Origin: Aquimarina sp. U1-2
GTDB lineage: Bacteria; Bacteroidota; Bacteroidia; Flavobacteriales; Flavobacteriaceae
Assembly (NCBI RefSeq): GCF_017897595.1
Contig: NZ_JAGKIK010000011.1
Span: 62,001 to 126,000 of the forward strand
DNA length: 64,000 nucleotides
Direction: 5' to 3'
The position numbers were made by a program, and so were the translations under genes. Positions within the stretch are counted from its first letter, which is position 1, and every line of letters begins with the position of its first letter. The notes beneath the pieces were generated by a model, which was not told the DNA's origin, made no database searches, and saw only the letters and a program-made list of their open reading frames with translations. Below, piece by piece: positions 8,425 to 16,806 of the stretch.

Positions 8425-9650
8425 ATTCGATAAGGGTATTATATGGTGTTATATTATTATTGATTGGCAATCCTTTGTTTTCTCAAAGCACAAAGCAACA
8501 ACAGCTTGAAGAAGAGCGACAACGTCTTCGAGAAGAGATTGCACAAATGAAACGGTTACGAGAAGACAACAAGAAAAAAGAGCTATCGGTACTTGATCAG
8601 GTAGAAGCTATCAATTCTCAGATAAGCACCAGAGAAAACCTTATAAAAATTACAAATCAACAGGCTAATCTGTTAACACGCGAAATAAATACGAATCTAA
8701 AAAAAATAGATGTGTATCGTACCGAATTAAAAGCGCTTAAAGCAGATTATGCTAAAATGATTAAGAAATCCTACAAAAGTAAATCTCATCAGAGTAGAAT
8801 CATGTTTCTGTTATCATCATCCAACTTTGCACAGGCGTATAAACGATTGCAGTATATGAAGCAGTATAACGAGCATCGTAAAGAACAGGCAATTCGAATA
8901 GAAGGCAATGCACTGGAACTTCAAAGATTGAACCGCGATTTATCCAAACAAAAAGAAAATCAACAAGCGCTCATCACAGAAAATAGAGAGGCACAAGACA
9001 AGCTCTTAAAAGAGAAAAAAGAACAACAGGTACTAATGGCCTCAATTCGCAAAAAGCAAGGGGTATATACAAAGCAAATCAAAAAAAAGCAGGAGCAAGC
9101 TAGTGCAATTGATAGGGCGATCGAGAAGTTAATTCGCGAAGCCATTGCCAAGGCAAATAAAAAAGCAGGTAAGAAGGTCACCAATAAGGGCTCTGCAACT
9201 ACATTTGCATTAACAGCAGAGGCAAAGTTGGTAGCCGATAATTTTACAGCTAATAAAGGTAAATTGCCCTGGCCAGTAGGCACCGGTAGAGTGACCAAAA
9301 AATTTGGTCGACAGCCACACCCTACACTACCTAATATACAAATTAATAGTAGCGGGGTAGAAATTGAAACCAGAAAAGGGGAGAAGGCCAGAGCTATATT
9401 TGAGGGCGAAGTAATTGCCATTCAAAAATTAAAGGGGGCCAGTCGCTTAGTTCAGATTAGACATGGTAATTATATTACGACCTACTATAACATTGAAAAT
9501 ATTTCGGTAAAGGAAGGACAACAAGTTAATACCAAGCAAGCCATAGGCGAGGTTCGAGTGAACCCTACTACCGGAAGGGCTATTATGAAATTTTTGATTT
9601 ATCAAAATGCGAAACGCTTAAATCCGCAAAGTTGGATTTACAGAATGTGA
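8421..9650 (+). CDS. EnvC-like murein hydrolase activator (M23 family)
   Basis: A 409-residue exported protein: signal peptide (about 1-21, ends NPLFSQ), a long coiled coil (about 22-250, rich in Gln, Glu and Lys) and a C-terminal LytM/M23 domain (about 285-405). The catalytic HxxxD and HxH zinc motifs of active M23 peptidases are not seen: the expected sites read QPHPTLPNIQINSSG and RHGNYITTYYNI. It therefore looks like a degenerate LytM protein, as in EnvC, which activates amidases for septal peptidoglycan splitting. The start ATG overlaps the upstream stop (ATGA). Confidence 0.87.
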   Translation: MNSIRVLYGVILLLIGNPLFSQSTKQQQLEEERQRLREEIAQMKRLREDNKKKELSVLDQVEAINSQISTRENLIKITNQQANLLTREINTNLKKIDVYRTELKALKADYAKMIKKSYKSKSHQSRIMFLLSSSNFAQAYKRLQYMKQYNEHRKEQAIRIEGNALELQRLNRDLSKQKENQQALITENREAQDKLLKEKKEQQVLMASIRKKQGVYTKQIKKKQEQASAIDRAIEKLIREAIAKANKKAGKKVTNKGSATTFALTAEAKLVADNFTANKGKLPWPVGTGRVTKKFGRQPHPTLPNIQINSSGVEIETRKGEKARAIFEGEVIAIQKLKGASRLVQIRHGNYITTYYNIENISVKEGQQVNTKQAIGEVRVNPTTGRAIMKFLIYQNAKRLNPQSWIYRM

Positions 9651-9654
9651 ATTC

Positions 9655-10164
9655 TTAGACAAACAATGCTTTTAACTCGGTAGCATCATCGGGTTTCATT
9701 TTTCCGGCCAGTACCAAACTTAATTGCTTGCGTCTTAATGCAGCATCATATCGCTCCTTTTCAAGATCGGTTTGTGGTTCGATAGGCGGTACCACGACAG
9801 GATTTCCTGATTCATTTACAGCAACAAACGTATAGATAGCTTCATTAGCTTTGGTTTTATCACCACTTTGGCGATCTTCTACCCACACATCTATATATAC
9901 TTCCATCGATGAAGTAAATGCCCGCGATACTTTTGCCTCTACGGTGACCACACTACCTAGCGGGATCGCTTTATTAAAAGCTACATGGTTTACAGAGGCA
10001 GTCACTACAACTCTTCTCGAATGTCTACCGGCGGCAATACCCGCAGCTCGATCCATGCGGGCTAGTAATTCACCACCAAATAGATTGTTCAAAGAATTAG
10101 TTTCTCCGGTCAAAACAAAATCAGTAAGTGTAGCAAGAGATTCTGAAGGGTATCTGGCATTCAT
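9655..10164 (-). CDS. acyl-CoA thioesterase (hotdog fold)
   Basis: A 169-residue single hotdog-domain protein of the acyl-CoA hydrolase (ACOT/YciA) type, which cleaves acyl-CoA to free fatty acid and CoA in the cytoplasm. Visible are NNLFGGELLARMDRAAGIAA (the catalytic-helix region with the conserved GG.L..MD pattern), VVTASVNHVAFNKAIPLGSV and the WVEDRQSG strand. The C-terminal tail is charged. It converges with the M23 gene, with 4 bases between their stops. Chain-length specificity cannot be told. Confidence 0.92.
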   Translation of the reverse strand: MNARYPSESLATLTDFVLTGETNSLNNLFGGELLARMDRAAGIAAGRHSRRVVVTASVNHVAFNKAIPLGSVVTVEAKVSRAFTSSMEVYIDVWVEDRQSGDKTKANEAIYTFVAVNESGNPVVVPPIEPQTDLEKERYDAALRRKQLSLVLAGKMKPDDATELKALFV

Positions 10165-10368
10165 AGTAAATTAAATTTTTAGCAAAGATAAATTACGTAT
10201 ACAGAAGTAGTACTATATGAACTTGTAAAAATAAAGGCTGACACAGATGACTATATTGTCAATTTAGCATAGATTTTATCTAAAATTTGCTATACTCCCT
10301 AAAAAAGGAAAAGAAGTACGAAAATAGTATGAAGTTAATCGGATTTCTTTAGTAAAAGAATAATTTTT

Positions 10369-10569
10369 AAACCCGCTTTATGCATTAGAATTTCGTTATG
10401 AGGTTTGAAAATACCACGACAAAGCATTGCTTTGGGCGAGACGCAGCGTTGGTTGTATTTTCTAAGTTTCAGCATAGCCATAGCTACGGTGAAACTTAAA
10501 ATACAACGTAGTGCTTGGTTTTGCAGCAGTTTGAAGTCGTAATAGATTTTCTAATGCATAAAGCGGGTT
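10369..10569. repeat. family B long-hairpin element, copy 2
   Basis: About 201 bp. Its outer arms are perfectly complementary over 21 bases (left arm begins AACCCGCTTTATGCATTAG), and the inner stem TAAGTTTCA / TGAAACTTA is intact. Compared with copies 3 and 4, C-G in the outer stem here becomes G-C there, keeping pairing. Its last two bases are the first two of the HU-CCDC81/SPOR gene's stop codon on the minus strand. Confidence 0.9.
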
Positions 10570-11578
10570 AAAGTTCCTGAACCAACAACCAGGCTCTTGG
10601 GCTTTCTTCTTTTTTAATACGTCGAAGTGCTTCTAGGGCTTCAATTCTATCGTTATAGCTTTGATACACGACTTGATGAAGACCGTATTTGTTCACACCG
10701 ATAAGAAAAGCATCAAAGCCTGCAGTTTTGAGTTTACGAACCTTCTTGTCTGCATTTGATTTGATTCTAAAAGCACCTGCAACAATATGATATTTTCCAG
10801 ATATCGACTTCGTTGTATTGGCATGTTTTTTGACTGGGTTTTCTTCCGCGTTTTCTTCTTTTGTGATGTTTAATGTAATTACCGGCAATGGATTAGTAAT
10901 TTCGAAGGTAGCTTCCTGAATTCTATTCTCGATTTCGGCATTTGCTTTTTCCCATTCGATATTGTTATGGCTTATGGTATGATTACTTACTTGTTTCAAC
11001 CCAAAAAAACCTCCTACTCCAAAAATGATGGCAGCGACAGCAGCATATTGTAAATAAGGGCGGTCTTTACGTTTTTCTGGAGTAAATATTAGGGGAACAG
11101 TCTCTTCAAGGCTTTCAACTTCTTTTTTATAGACCTCGCGCATTATTGTACTTTCCGTTTTAACCACGGGAGAAACGAAACTATGCAGTCCAAAGGCTTC
11201 TGTAAGATAGTTGACGCTTTCTTGAGGTTCAAATTGTATCGTATCTTCTAATGAGGTAAAAAATGCTCCAATATTAGCAAGCTCAAGTCGTTCACCTTTG
11301 GCCATTTTTTCGGTAAGAGATACTACATATCGCTGGATTTTGGCTAAGGCATCTGTATACGATATCGATTCTGCCGAAGCTATATAATTCGCCAATAATC
11401 CATCGTTATTTTTTAATTGGCTATTAAAAGATATACACTTTTTAGGAGGGAAAAACGAGTGTGTATCTTCATGTATTTCTGCAGGTTTTCTCCTTGTTAA
11501 AAAGGCACCAAATCCCGGTAATATGACGCACTCATATCGGTACAATAATTCGCTAATATATGTTGCTGTGTTATTCAT
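10568..11578 (-). CDS. HU-CCDC81 and SPOR domain membrane protein
   Basis: A 336-residue protein with the Bacteroidota architecture: two N-terminal CCDC81-like HU domains (about 1-55 with YRYECVILPGFGAFL, and about 60-130), a single TM segment near 172-192 (AAVAAIIFGVGGFF), a Lys/Glu-rich linker, and a C-terminal SPOR domain (about 258-336, YHIVAGAFRIKSNADKKV) that binds denuded peptidoglycan glycans. It probably bridges the cytoplasm to septal murein. The stop codon overlaps repeat B copy 2, so the native C terminus might have been slightly altered, although the domain ends normally. Confidence 0.9.
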   Translation of the reverse strand: MNNTATYISELLYRYECVILPGFGAFLTRRKPAEIHEDTHSFFPPKKCISFNSQLKNNDGLLANYIASAESISYTDALAKIQRYVVSLTEKMAKGERLELANIGAFFTSLEDTIQFEPQESVNYLTEAFGLHSFVSPVVKTESTIMREVYKKEVESLEETVPLIFTPEKRKDRPYLQYAAVAAIIFGVGGFFGLKQVSNHTISHNNIEWEKANAEIENRIQEATFEITNPLPVITLNITKEENAEENPVKKHANTTKSISGKYHIVAGAFRIKSNADKKVRKLKTAGFDAFLIGVNKYGLHQVVYQSYNDRIEALEALRRIKKEESPRAWLLVQEL

Positions 11579-11655
11579 TATCCCCTTGCTTTGATAGATG
11601 CTGTGAAGTGTAATCTATGAATCGAATCAAAGGTAACAAAAATTGAAAATCATAA

Positions 11656-11663
11656 TAATTTTG
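11656..11663 (+). promoter_or_regulatory. possible -7 box upstream of dprA
   Basis: TAATTTTG matches the Bacteroidota -7 consensus TAnnTTTG. No good -33 TTTG is found at 17-23 bases. It lies 72 bases before the preferred dprA start. Confidence 0.3.
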
Positions 11664-11727
11664 CGCTGTGAATTTATTAACAGGTTTGTATTTTTTTCGT
11701 TTCTTGCAACAATATACGTATTATGAT

Positions 11728-12831
11728 ATGACGGTTGATAGGCTTATTGCATTACTTCGACTACAAAGAGTTGCAAATTTAGGAGATAGTTCTATAAAAA
11801 AATTGATTCGAGAGGTTGGCTCTGCTGAAGGAGTTCTTGCTGAAAATCCAAAAAACTTACTCAAAATTGACGGTATAGGCATAGCTAAAGTTAAAGATCT
11901 TCATAATCCTGATCATGAAAAGGACGCAAGGCATGAATTACGATTTATAGAAGATAATAACATAAGTTATTGGGCATATGACCATCCTGATTATCCCGAA
12001 AAACTAAAGCATTGTATTGATAGCCCCATTTTATTATTTGGTTCTGGAAATATAGCATTACACCATAAAAAAATTATAAGTATAGTTGGTACGAGAAAAA
12101 TAACCAATTATGGCGTCCGATTTTGTGAAGAATTAATCGAGGCTCTTGTGCCTGTTGATCCGGTTATCATTTCTGGCTTTGCGTATGGTGTGGATATTAC
12201 CGCGCAACGAGCTGCCGTTAAACATGGGCTGCAAACTATAGGATGTTTGGCTCACGGCCTTAATCAAATTTATCCAAAAGCCCATAAAAAGTATGTGGCT
12301 CAAATAAAAGAAAACGGAGGCTTTTTTACAGATTTTTGGAGCACTGATACTTTTGACCGTAAAAATTTTTTAGCACGAAATCGTATTATCGCCGGCCTTA
12401 GTGAAGCAACGATAGTTATCGAAAGTGCTGATAAAGGAGGATCATTAGTAACTGCCGATATCGCACATTCGTATCACCGCGAAGTATTTGCAGTGCCGGG
12501 CAGAGCTCATGATCCACTAAGTAAAGGATGCAATATGTTGATCAAAACACAAAAAGCGCACATGCTTACCGATGCCGCTGACGTAATGTATATGCTCAAC
12601 TGGGATTTACAAGAAAAACAACCGGCAACCGTGCAAAAGAAGTTATTCGTCGAATTACAAGGTGACGAGAAAACGATCTATAACTTTTTACAGCAGAATG
12701 GTAAAGAATTATTAGATGTTATTGCCCTACAATGCCAAATACCGACCTTTAAAGTTGCTTCTACTTTGCTTGCTATGGAACTTAAAGGAGTCGTTAAACC
12801 TCTGCCAGGAAAATTATTTGAGGTAGTCTAA
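11728..12831 (+). CDS. dprA: DNA-processing protein DprA
   Basis: DprA (Smf) binds incoming single-stranded DNA and loads RecA during natural transformation. The Rossmann-like domain shows SIVGTRKITNYG, ISGFAYGVDITAQRAA, LAHGLNQIYPKAHK, ARNRIIAGLSEATIVIESAD and VFAVPGRAHDPLSKGCN. An N-terminal helix-hairpin-helix region (NLLKIDGIGIAKV) and a C-terminal winged-helix-like domain are present. I prefer ATG 11728 (367 residues), because family members begin near MTVDRLIALLRLQ; a GTG at 11668 would add 20 residues. It is divergent from the SPOR gene. Confidence 0.95.
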   Translation: MTVDRLIALLRLQRVANLGDSSIKKLIREVGSAEGVLAENPKNLLKIDGIGIAKVKDLHNPDHEKDARHELRFIEDNNISYWAYDHPDYPEKLKHCIDSPILLFGSGNIALHHKKIISIVGTRKITNYGVRFCEELIEALVPVDPVIISGFAYGVDITAQRAAVKHGLQTIGCLAHGLNQIYPKAHKKYVAQIKENGGFFTDFWSTDTFDRKNFLARNRIIAGLSEATIVIESADKGGSLVTADIAHSYHREVFAVPGRAHDPLSKGCNMLIKTQKAHMLTDAADVMYMLNWDLQEKQPATVQKKLFVELQGDEKTIYNFLQQNGKELLDVIALQCQIPTFKVASTLLAMELKGVVKPLPGKLFEVV

Positions 12832-12884
12832 GTGATAATCATCTAAAATTCTGGCCTGTTGGCTGATAACACTTTAGAATGTCA

Positions 12885-12939
12885 TTAACCCGGTTTATTG
12901 GCACCGCCAAAGAGTATACTACCTCGAGGTAGTTTACTA
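12885..12939. repeat. chimeric fragment: family B end joined to a shortened family A
   Basis: The first 12 bases of family B (TAACCCGGTTTA) run directly into family A (TTGGCACCGCCAAAGAGTAT), which then jumps to its 3' end (CCTCGAGGTAGTTTACTA). The middle of A is missing. The fragment reaches the stop codon of the GH3 gene on the minus strand. Confidence 0.75.
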
Positions 12940-14040
12940 CACATCTAAAATTCCGGCACAAATCTTAAGTCGCAAAATTTTCTTAATCGATGCCACAACC
13001 TGCTTATGATAATCGGAATCGTTGCTCATCGCTGTTAAAATAGCATCCATTGTTTTTTTCTCGTCTTGAGGCATCAGGATCATATCACAGCCTGCTTTTG
13101 AAGCTAGCAAGGGAGCATTATCCAAAATAGTAACAGCTTTCATAATATTAAGCGCATCAGAAACTACGATACCTTCAAAACACATCCCATCTTTTAAAAG
13201 ATCTGTTATGATTCTTCTAGAGCAACTTGCCGGTAAACCATCGGTTCCGAAAATTTCGTTGTTAACTACGGTGATATGTGCGATCATAATTGAAAGCACT
13301 CCTTCGTCAATTACAGGAGCATAGTTATTTACTTCCTGCAAAGCTCCGTCAATATAAACACTTTGTTTATGCGTATCTCCTTTTACTAGTCCATGACCCG
13401 GAAAATGTTTTGCCGTAGCAATAATTCCACCTTCTTGTGTACACTCTATAAAACGATTTGCTAAATTAATTACAGAATCTTTGTGATTACCATAACTGCG
13501 GGATTTGATAGCTTCATTACCCGGACTAATATCCAAAACCGGTGCAAAATTATGGTGCACCCCAATTTGTTTAAGTTCTTCATTAATAGTGTGCACCACA
13601 GCATCAGACTGAGCGTATGTTTTAATAGCAATAGTCTCGCCTACGTCTTGAGCACCCTTGATTCTGCTGGCAAATAAACTTGGCTCTGCGTCCATGCTAA
13701 ATATAAGAGGTAGCGTACTGTTTTTTTCTGAAATGAGATTCAGCTCATCAATCGTTTTGGTATGTTCTTTTTTACTTCCTTTTAGAAAAACCACACCTCC
13801 AATAATGGTGTCTTTAACCAGTTTTTTAATCTTAGCCTTCGGTTTTCCTAACTCTCCGGTACAACTGATGATCATTTGCGCTACCTTCTGCCGATCTGAA
13901 AGGGTATTAAAAACAGAGTCTACTTTACATTTCAAATTAGGATTATCAGAAAAGAAATCCTCTAAGTTGTAGGCAGCATGTTGAGAAAAAAGAGGAGCTG
14001 CGCTGTAGAGCGTAGCTAATAAAAAGAAAATCTTTTTCAT
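12937..14040 (-). CDS. glycoside hydrolase family 3 (beta-N-acetylhexosaminidase-like)
   Basis: A 367-residue exported GH3 enzyme with signal peptide (MKKIFFLLATLYSAAPLFSQ) and a single TIM-barrel domain. The GH3 signature KHFPGHGLVKGDTHKQ carries the Asp/His dyad typical of NagZ-like hexosaminidases, and the nucleophile region reads IVVSDALNIMKAV. NagZ-type enzymes remove N-acetylglucosamine from muropeptides; the signal peptide argues for periplasmic or surface action. I start at 14040, since a start at 14103 would put 21 extra residues before the signal peptide. It follows the sulfurtransferase fusion gene by 26 bases, probably in one transcript. Confidence 0.9.
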   Translation of the reverse strand: MKKIFFLLATLYSAAPLFSQHAAYNLEDFFSDNPNLKCKVDSVFNTLSDRQKVAQMIISCTGELGKPKAKIKKLVKDTIIGGVVFLKGSKKEHTKTIDELNLISEKNSTLPLIFSMDAEPSLFASRIKGAQDVGETIAIKTYAQSDAVVHTINEELKQIGVHHNFAPVLDISPGNEAIKSRSYGNHKDSVINLANRFIECTQEGGIIATAKHFPGHGLVKGDTHKQSVYIDGALQEVNNYAPVIDEGVLSIMIAHITVVNNEIFGTDGLPASCSRRIITDLLKDGMCFEGIVVSDALNIMKAVTILDNAPLLASKAGCDMILMPQDEKKTMDAILTAMSNDSDYHKQVVASIKKILRLKICAGILDV

Positions 14041-14066
14041 ATATAGGTAAAAATAAAAAATGATAA

Positions 14067-15380
14067 TTAACAAGTAATAGGCACTCCATCTAATTGCCCC
14101 CATTCACTCCATGAGCCGTCATATACCGCTGTTTGTTGATATCCCGCTAATGCTGCGGCCAACAAAATGATACAGGCAGTAATTCCTGATCCGCATGTAA
14201 AAAGTATCATTTTGTTTTCAATACCAAGATCTGTAAAAATCTCTTGTAATTCTTTTACAGGAAGCATTTTACCATTTCTAAGAACTGTCGTATAGGGTAA
14301 ATTTATAGAGGTTGGGATATGGCCTCTTTTTAGATCTTCTCTAGGTTCTGGCACTTTGGCCAAAAACCTGTCTTCAGACCTTGCGTCGATAATAGCAGTA
14401 TTTTCATGACCAATTGCTTTAAGGATTTCTTTTGAGGAAACCACAAGATCAGGTTGATATAGCGCTCTAAAATTACCTCGTTTACGTTGTACAGGTCTAG
14501 TTTCAACAATAGAAGGCAGTTGTGCATATTTCCAGGCAGGGAGTCCCCCGTCGAGTACGGCTACGTCTTTGTGCCCCATTGCTTTAAACATCCACCAAAC
14601 TCTTGGACTAGAGTATATGCCTAATTGATCATATACCACTATTTTATGATGCGTTTGAATGCCTAAGGTTCGACATGCTTTTTCAAAAAATGCTGCAGAA
14701 GGTAACATATTAGGTAAATCGCTGCTCATATCTGAAAATGTATTTTTGATATCAAAAAAAAGTGCGTTTTTAATTTTTACATTAGAAAGAGGTGCATTGG
14801 CTGAAGCAATTTTTTTAATAGTTGCATCCAGAATAATTAAATCGGGATCATCCAGATGATCAGACAACCATTGCACACTAACGAGAGGTGTTTTAATCCC
14901 TGCAGATCTTTGGATAGTTGATGTTGGTTTTACGATGTATTTATCTAACAATAGCGCAGAGCGATGTTGTAATTTTTTTTTAAAATATAACGTTCCTCCC
15001 AGTGCTTTTCCTTTCCAGCCCATGGCTTGTGCTGCCCATCTTTTTAAGCTAAAATGATCGGTATGTTTACTAATTTTCCCTTCTTTAAACTCAAAAGTTG
15101 CACGCACTTTATTTAGAACAGGACGTTGTTTGGGACCAAATGAATATCGGGCTTCCCAATATACAGAAGCCGTATCTCCATCAATAGTAATGTCTCTATA
15201 TTTCGCAGTAAGATCTTTTCCATGTTCGCAAAGCCAATACCATACTTTTCTGGCGTGTTCTGGCGATAATGTGCCAAAGATAGGGTCTTCAAAAATTATA
15301 TCTTCATGATAGCACGCCATCATAGCATCAACATCATGCTCATTTAAAGCGGTAAAAAAAGTAGTAATAAGCTCTTTCAT
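14067..15380 (-). CDS. SnoaL-like domain fused to tandem-rhodanese sulfurtransferase
   Basis: A 437-residue protein with two parts. Residues about 1-125 are a SnoaL/NTF2-like domain (ITTFFTALNEHDVDAMMACY, ATFEFKEGKISKHTDHFSLK). Residues about 165-437 are a two-domain TST/MST-type sulfurtransferase (VSVQWLSDHLDDPDLIILDA, GHIPTSINLPYTTV) with active-site loop CGSGITAC at 396-403. The frame is unbroken and no Met lies at the boundary to serve as a separate sulfurtransferase start, so the fusion appears genuine. Enzymes of this class move sulfur from thiosulfate or mercaptopyruvate to an acceptor. No signal peptide is seen. Repeat C copy 1 ends exactly at its start codon. Confidence 0.88.
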   Translation of the reverse strand: MKELITTFFTALNEHDVDAMMACYHEDIIFEDPIFGTLSPEHARKVWYWLCEHGKDLTAKYRDITIDGDTASVYWEARYSFGPKQRPVLNKVRATFEFKEGKISKHTDHFSLKRWAAQAMGWKGKALGGTLYFKKKLQHRSALLLDKYIVKPTSTIQRSAGIKTPLVSVQWLSDHLDDPDLIILDATIKKIASANAPLSNVKIKNALFFDIKNTFSDMSSDLPNMLPSAAFFEKACRTLGIQTHHKIVVYDQLGIYSSPRVWWMFKAMGHKDVAVLDGGLPAWKYAQLPSIVETRPVQRKRGNFRALYQPDLVVSSKEILKAIGHENTAIIDARSEDRFLAKVPEPREDLKRGHIPTSINLPYTTVLRNGKMLPVKELQEIFTDLGIENKMILFTCGSGITACIILLAAALAGYQQTAVYDGSWSEWGQLDGVPITC

Positions 15381-15472
15381 CTGTTTATATTTTTTGTTTT
15401 TTAGTTGTCAGATGGAATCGCCACTTAATCATATCGGTGGGTATCATCCTCTTGGTTATGGCTTATTTCATA
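15381..15472 (-). repeat. family C element, copy 1 (abuts a start codon)
   Basis: A 92-bp element read towards the SnoaL-rhodanese gene. On that strand it runs from TATGAAATAAGCCATAACC to AAAAAATATAAACAG and then the ATG. Copy 2 at 28375-28467 differs at only about seven positions and ends likewise at the start codon of an unrelated gene. A GCCAT / GTGGC stem is conserved. It may be a leader RNA or promoter module. Confidence 0.7.
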
Positions 15473-15684
15473 GCATAATGTATAACATTCAAATTAAGAT
15501 ATAGTTACCAAATTTAGGTCTAGATTTTTCTTCAGAACAACGTAGCTGTCGAAAAATAAGCATTATCTTTTTTGAAGCATCTGTATTTTCGTTAAAATAC
15601 CCTTAATGGATAGAAAATCTAAGAAAGTCAATGTTCCCAATACCTATGAATACAATATGTTTCGGGTCAAGTCAAGAGTAGCGC
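15473..15684. other. intergenic stretch without recognisable features
   Basis: AT-rich sequence between family C copy 1 and the end of gpsA. I see no coding frame, clear terminator or repeat. Confidence 0.5.
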
Positions 15685-16680
15685 CTAATCTAACTTTTCT
15701 GCTAATTTTTTAAAAACTTTCTTAGGGTTTTTATTTTCATAAAGAATATCATGAACGGCATCTATTATTGGCGTTCTAGCACTTTTTGTGGCTTTCATTT
15801 CATAGGCAGTTTTGGCGGCATAATACCCTTCGGCAATCATGTTCATTTCCATTTGGGCACTTTTAACAGTATACCCTTTACCGATCATATTACCAAACAT
15901 ACGATTACGAGAAAAAATTGAATATCCGGTAACTAATAAATCTCCTAAGTAAGCCGAATTATTGATGTTACGTTTCATTTTGTGCACTTTTTTGATAAAA
16001 CGCTTCATTTCGCGAATGGCATTGCTCATCAAAACACTTTGAAAATTATCACCATATCCTAATCCGTGTGCAATACCCGCAGCTACCGAGTAAATGTTCT
16101 TAAGTACCGCGGCATACTCTGTACCAATAATATCATCACTGGTTTTACACTTTATGTAATCGCTACTTAGATGTTTTGCCATTATTTTGGCTTTTTCTTC
16201 ATCATGAGAGGCAATGGTCAAGTACGAGAGACGCTCAAGGGCGACTTCCTCGGCATGACAAGGTCCTGTAATCACTCCTATATTATCATAAGGAATGGTA
16301 TACGCATCATGAAAATGTTCGCCAACAATCAGACCTGTTTCAGGAACAATACCTTTAATTGCCGAAAAGATGATCTTGTCCTGTATGGATTCGGTAAGTT
16401 TCTCTAATTCGGTATGCAAAAATGCCGAGGGGATGGCAAATATCAAATAATCGGCATAAGCCACAGCCTCATTAATATCGTTGGTAAGTCTTAACTGTTC
16501 TAGTTTGAACTCTACCGAACTCAGGTAATTAGGATTGTGCTCTTGTCTTTTTAAATGTTCTAGAGCATACACACTTCTCATATACCAACCCACTTCGGTT
16601 ACGTTTTCGGTAAGCATTTTTACGATAGCTGTAGCCCAGCTTCCTCCTCCAAGCACCGCAAATTTTAATTGTTTTTCCAT
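15685..16680 (-). CDS. gpsA: NAD(P)-dependent glycerol-3-phosphate dehydrogenase
   Basis: GpsA (331 residues) reduces dihydroxyacetone phosphate to sn-glycerol 3-phosphate, the phospholipid backbone. The N-terminal Rossmann motif is VLGGGSWATAIVKML; further blocks are IFSAIKGIVPETGLIVGEH, ITGPCHAEEVAL, the catalytic-lysine block AAVLKNIYSVAAGIAHGLGY and the C-terminal AEGYYAAKTAY. It is a monocistronic-looking minus-strand gene, divergent from a lipoprotein gene. Confidence 0.96.
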   Translation of the reverse strand: MEKQLKFAVLGGGSWATAIVKMLTENVTEVGWYMRSVYALEHLKRQEHNPNYLSSVEFKLEQLRLTNDINEAVAYADYLIFAIPSAFLHTELEKLTESIQDKIIFSAIKGIVPETGLIVGEHFHDAYTIPYDNIGVITGPCHAEEVALERLSYLTIASHDEEKAKIMAKHLSSDYIKCKTSDDIIGTEYAAVLKNIYSVAAGIAHGLGYGDNFQSVLMSNAIREMKRFIKKVHKMKRNINNSAYLGDLLVTGYSIFSRNRMFGNMIGKGYTVKSAQMEMNMIAEGYYAAKTAYEMKATKSARTPIIDAVHDILYENKNPKKVFKKLAEKLD

Positions 16681-16751
16681 TCAAAAAAGTTGTAGGCTTC
16701 AAAAGTAAGTAAAATTGATTTCAAATTAAAAAACTGATTATCAGTTTATTA

Positions 16752-16759
16752 TAATTTTG
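16752..16759 (+). promoter_or_regulatory. possible -7 box for the 16807 lipoprotein gene
   Basis: TAATTTTG matches TAnnTTTG in the divergent gpsA/lipoprotein spacer, 48 bases before the ATG. The -33 element is not evident. Confidence 0.3.
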
Positions 16760-16806
16760 GCATATGTTTTGGTTCTTTCCTAATGAAATTAGAAAATACA
16801 TAGCTT

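Noticed and set aside
8960-9421. 153-codon minus-strand frame inside the M23 gene
   Set aside because: It lies wholly within a clear gene on the other strand and has no family motif.
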